Below, in pieces: positions 33,043 through 35,413 of a stretch of 35,413 nucleotides of DNA. The notes under the pieces are model-generated. The model searched no databases. It saw only the letters and a list, made by a program, of their open reading frames with translations, and was not told the origin of the DNA. Both the position numbers and the translations under genes were made by a program. The stretch spans positions 1-35,413 of the forward strand of contig NZ_JABSST010000032.1 in NCBI RefSeq assembly GCF_013213975.1, written 5' to 3'. The DNA is from Winogradskyella sp. Lineage in GTDB: Bacteria; Bacteroidota; Bacteroidia; Flavobacteriales; Flavobacteriaceae. The first letter of the stretch is position 1. Every line of letters begins with the position of its first letter.

Positions 33043-35413
33043 TTAGAGTCTCTTTATTGCTTTTTTACTGATAGTTTGTCCGTTGGAAAGTGTAACCTTA
33101 GCAATGTATGCAGCCTTACTTAGTTTTGAGATATCGTAAACCTCAATTGAACTGTTCCCATTAAAACTATAAATTAGTCTTCCCAAGACATCTAAAATTT
33201 CAACATTGGAAATGGTATGGTTTGCACCAACTTTTATTTGGACTTCTTTTTCAGAAAGCTCAGTAATTATAAGCGCGTTAGCGTCAAAAATGCTATCATC
33301 GATAGATAAAGCATCTGCTCTAAACACGATGTCAAAACGATCTTCGAAGGTCCCAGGATCTGATGTGAAAGCATAATCAGATGCTTTTAAATTGTGTATG
33401 GTATTCAAAAGTTTGTCAACGACAAATATTTCATTTTCATTCATAAAGGTACCTTCAACCTGCGCAATGGAAAGAGTATAAATTGTAGGTGCACTAATGT
33501 AAGTATTGAAGCCTAAGGGAATTATTTCATCCATAGATAAGCTAGTCAGACTTTTTCCTTGAATTGCAAACGCTTTCTCTATACCATCTATTCTAGTATA
33601 AATTGAAGTATTAGATTCTACAGAGCCATTTTTAAGAGCATCAAAGTACATTCCATCATAGTCATTTGTTGCGTTTTCTAAATATCCGACTAGTATTTGA
33701 CTAAATGCTCCATTGTCTGTAGTGAGATTAATCCAAAGTTTATCTTTAGGGCTACTTGTTCTAAAAAATTGATTATTATTTCCCGTGACACGCATTGCGT
33801 TATTAAAAATAACATTTGCAGTTTGAATATCTTCTCCAGATACCGGTGAAGGTAATACTTGAGTTGATGTTGCTGCATCATCCATTACAATAAAGAATGC
33901 TTGACCAGAAGGAATATGTCTCGTTGGAATGGTTGAATCACCACCATTATTTTGAGCAGCAGTTTGACCCGTACCATTAATAATAGCGTAGTCTGACTGA
34001 GAGAAATTTATGTTTTCATTACCATTGCTAGTGTTATTTGGTGCTGTATTTTGAGACCAAAGATAAATTGCTCCTTCCACTATTGGGTTAGGTTCTGGGA
34101 TTGATTGGTCAATTACGCCCATGTTAGTGTTTAAAAACACATCAGCATCAATAGCAGATGGATAAGGATTTCCAATGAGATTCCAGTTATTATCGTCAGT
34201 TTCTGAATCGTTTCTATATAAAGGAACAGTAATAATACCATTGTTAAAGAGGCCACTAAACGTATATCGAATGCGACATGCTGGTCCAGGGCAATTTGGC
34301 GTACTTCCAAATACTATCGGGTCATGTGTTGAGGCATAGCCAACACCAGGAATAAGGTAGGTCGTTGAAATGTTCCCCCAGTCATAAGGTGCTTGATCAT
34401 CTACATCATCAATTCCTGCGCCTTCGGATGTAGTATCGTCATTATTATTTTCAAAAGTAGAATCACGATAATATTGTGCATTATAATGAAAACGCCGATT
34501 GGGATTAGATGCGGCAAGACCTACTGCAGGTGTTTCTTCAAATACTGGCGAACTCCAATAGGTATATTCATACCAGTTATTTGAAGGAGCAGTTAATTTG
34601 CTTACACGGAGATTAGTACCAATATCCGCATTAACATCGCCACTATCGTTAATCTGTACAAAAGATCCTTGTGGTTCAATATTTATACCACCACTTGTTG
34701 TATTGTTTACATCCAAATTATTTTCAATCTCAACATAATGTCCATTGTTTATTGTTAATGTTACATTGTCATTAAGTGTTAAATTACAAGCACTAAAACT
34801 TTGTTGTAAACCAGTGTTAGCAGTAGAAAAATTTGCTGCTAAGACAATATTAGTTGAAATAGTTGGGAGGGTGTTTGTTGCAGTGCCATCATTCCATATC
34901 CAATTTGTACCATTCCATGTCGCTTGGCTAATAATAATAGAAGTAGCATTAGAAGCAGTATAGCATGTAGCATCATCTTCTCTTACTTGACAATAAAACT
35001 GAAAATCTGATACGCTATTTGCATCCGATATTATTAGATTTGGTGAGTTAGTTGTTGTGGTGTAAATCCCTCCATTAGAGATAGCTTGCCATCCAAGTCC
35101 TGCATTTGACGGATCAAAAGCATACCAATAATAGGCTAGAGTGTTACCTCCAACTGTGCCTTCAGTGGCAGATACTGATATGGTAATTTCATTGCAAGAC
35201 GTTGTATTACTTACTATTGAGGTGACTGCAGGAGGTGTCCCATTAGAGAATTCATAGGTTCCAATATTTGAGTAATCATTGTCAGCACATGCCGTCCAAT
35301 CAACATAAGTCCAATCAGCAATATTAAAGGTTGTATTTGGAAGATTACCAGCGTTATTATTTCTTGTAAATACAACTCCTTCAGAACCTATACCTAAGGC
35401 ATCTGACCAAGTA
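33043..35413 (-). CDS. Large secreted/surface protein with T9SS type A sorting domain (N-terminus off the window)
   Basis: The minus-strand frame is open from the right edge to a TAG-class stop at 33043, 789 residues in view, so the TTG at 34716 that gives a 557-residue reading is an internal codon. N-terminal to that point are a segment with TACADNDYSNIGTYEFSNGT, an Ig-like domain (EITISVSATEGTVGGNTLAY to FYCQVREDDATCYTASNAT), and a beta-helix-like stretch (TWNGTNWIWNDGTATNTLPT, SACNLTLNDNVTLTI). The last 75 residues are a T9SS type A domain (VEILDVLGRLIYSFNG, ISKLSKAAYIAKVTLSNGQT, KKAIKRL). It is exported across the outer membrane and probably anchored at the surface. A strong terminator follows at 32985-33016. 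Confidence 0.85.
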   Translation of the reverse strand, partial: TWSDALGIGSEGVVFTRNNNAGNLPNTTFNIADWTYVDWTACADNDYSNIGTYEFSNGTPPAVTSIVSNTTSCNEITISVSATEGTVGGNTLAYYWYAFDPSNAGLGWQAISNGGIYTTTTNSPNLIISDANSVSDFQFYCQVREDDATCYTASNATSIIISQATWNGTNWIWNDGTATNTLPTISTNIVLAANFSTANTGLQQSFSACNLTLNDNVTLTINNGHYVEIENNLDVNNTTSGGINIEPQGSFVQINDSGDVNADIGTNLRVSKLTAPSNNWYEYTYWSSPVFEETPAVGLAASNPNRRFHYNAQYYRDSTFENNNDDTTSEGAGIDDVDDQAPYDWGNISTTYLIPGVGYASTHDPIVFGSTPNCPGPACRIRYTFSGLFNNGIITVPLYRNDSETDDNNWNLIGNPYPSAIDADVFLNTNMGVIDQSIPEPNPIVEGAIYLWSQNTAPNNTSNGNENINFSQSDYAIINGTGQTAAQNNGGDSTIPTRHIPSGQAFFIVMDDAATSTQVLPSPVSGEDIQTANVIFNNAMRVTGNNNQFFRTSSPKDKLWINLTTDNGAFSQILVGYLENATNDYDGMYFDALKNGSVESNTSIYTRIDGIEKAFAIQGKSLTSLSMDEIIPLGFNTYISAPTIYTLSIAQVEGTFMNENEIFVVDKLLNTIHNLKASDYAFTSDPGTFEDRFDIVFRADALSIDDSIFDANALIITELSEKEVQIKVGANHTISNVEILDVLGRLIYSFNGNSSIEVYDISKLSKAAYIAKVTLSNGQTISKKAIKRL

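Noticed and set aside
1..35413. CRISPR arrays, IS elements, prophage, tRNA or rRNA genes
   Set aside because: No regularly spaced repeats, transposase or phage proteins, or tRNA-like TpsiC sequences were seen in the gaps.

Overview
The window is AT-rich, densely packed DNA from a member of the Bacteroidota, most likely a marine Flavobacteriaceae. The evidence is: genes with almost no Shine-Dalgarno sequences; TAnnTTTG-type -7 promoter elements; signal peptides ending in A|Q or T|Q; a porZ-like type IX secretion (T9SS) gene; a large T9SS cargo protein; a TonB-dependent receptor; and several flavobacterial outer-membrane families. The genus cannot be named from this sequence alone. I recognised no tRNA, rRNA, IS element, prophage or CRISPR array. 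Most of the window reads as ordinary chromosome.

Layout. 1-289: 3' end of a phosphoenolpyruvate carboxylase gene. 286-6087 (minus): two tandem paralogues, each a secreted MG2-like protein ending in a TonB-plug-like domain with no beta-barrel, followed by a histone-deacetylase-fold enzyme. 6411-8617 (minus): metG and a possible 50-residue protein whose start overlaps the metG stop. 8675-9727 (plus): an S66 LD-carboxypeptidase with a signal peptide. 9765-16043+ (minus): a membrane-anchored AraC-type regulator, two SxxK serine hydrolases and a lipoprotein alpha/beta hydrolase, all in one direction. 16247-16606 (plus): yraN-like. 16659-18713 (minus): yicC, gmk and nadD as a tight housekeeping operon, divergent from a hotdog thioesterase (18787-19266). 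19268-21639 (minus): an ArsC/Spx-like protein, an EamA transporter and a FemAB-like acyltransferase. 21724-22974 (plus): a CPA1 Na+/H+ antiporter, convergent with a DUF3298-type lipoprotein. 23780-24922 (plus): a cystathionine gamma-synthase/lyase-type enzyme, convergent with a flavobacterial beta-barrel protein (24919-25722), which is itself divergent from gdhA (25940-27283). 27408-32984 (plus): porZ-like, recO and a TonB-dependent receptor. 33043-35413 (minus): C-terminal 789 residues of a large T9SS-sorted protein that runs off the right edge.

How the genes work together. Several themes concern the cell envelope: T9SS machinery and cargo, TonB-type outer-membrane proteins, and peptidoglycan- or peptide-directed hydrolases. 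The best candidates for something not well described are the tandem MG2-plug proteins without barrels (1208-6087) and the 7TM-AraC/hydrolase cluster (9765-16208). Both are inferences from gene content and order. Several ORF starts appear wrong if the first TTG or ATG is taken; corrected starts are given for 6087, 14916, 18713, 25940 and 27408, and the 33043 gene has no start inside the window.
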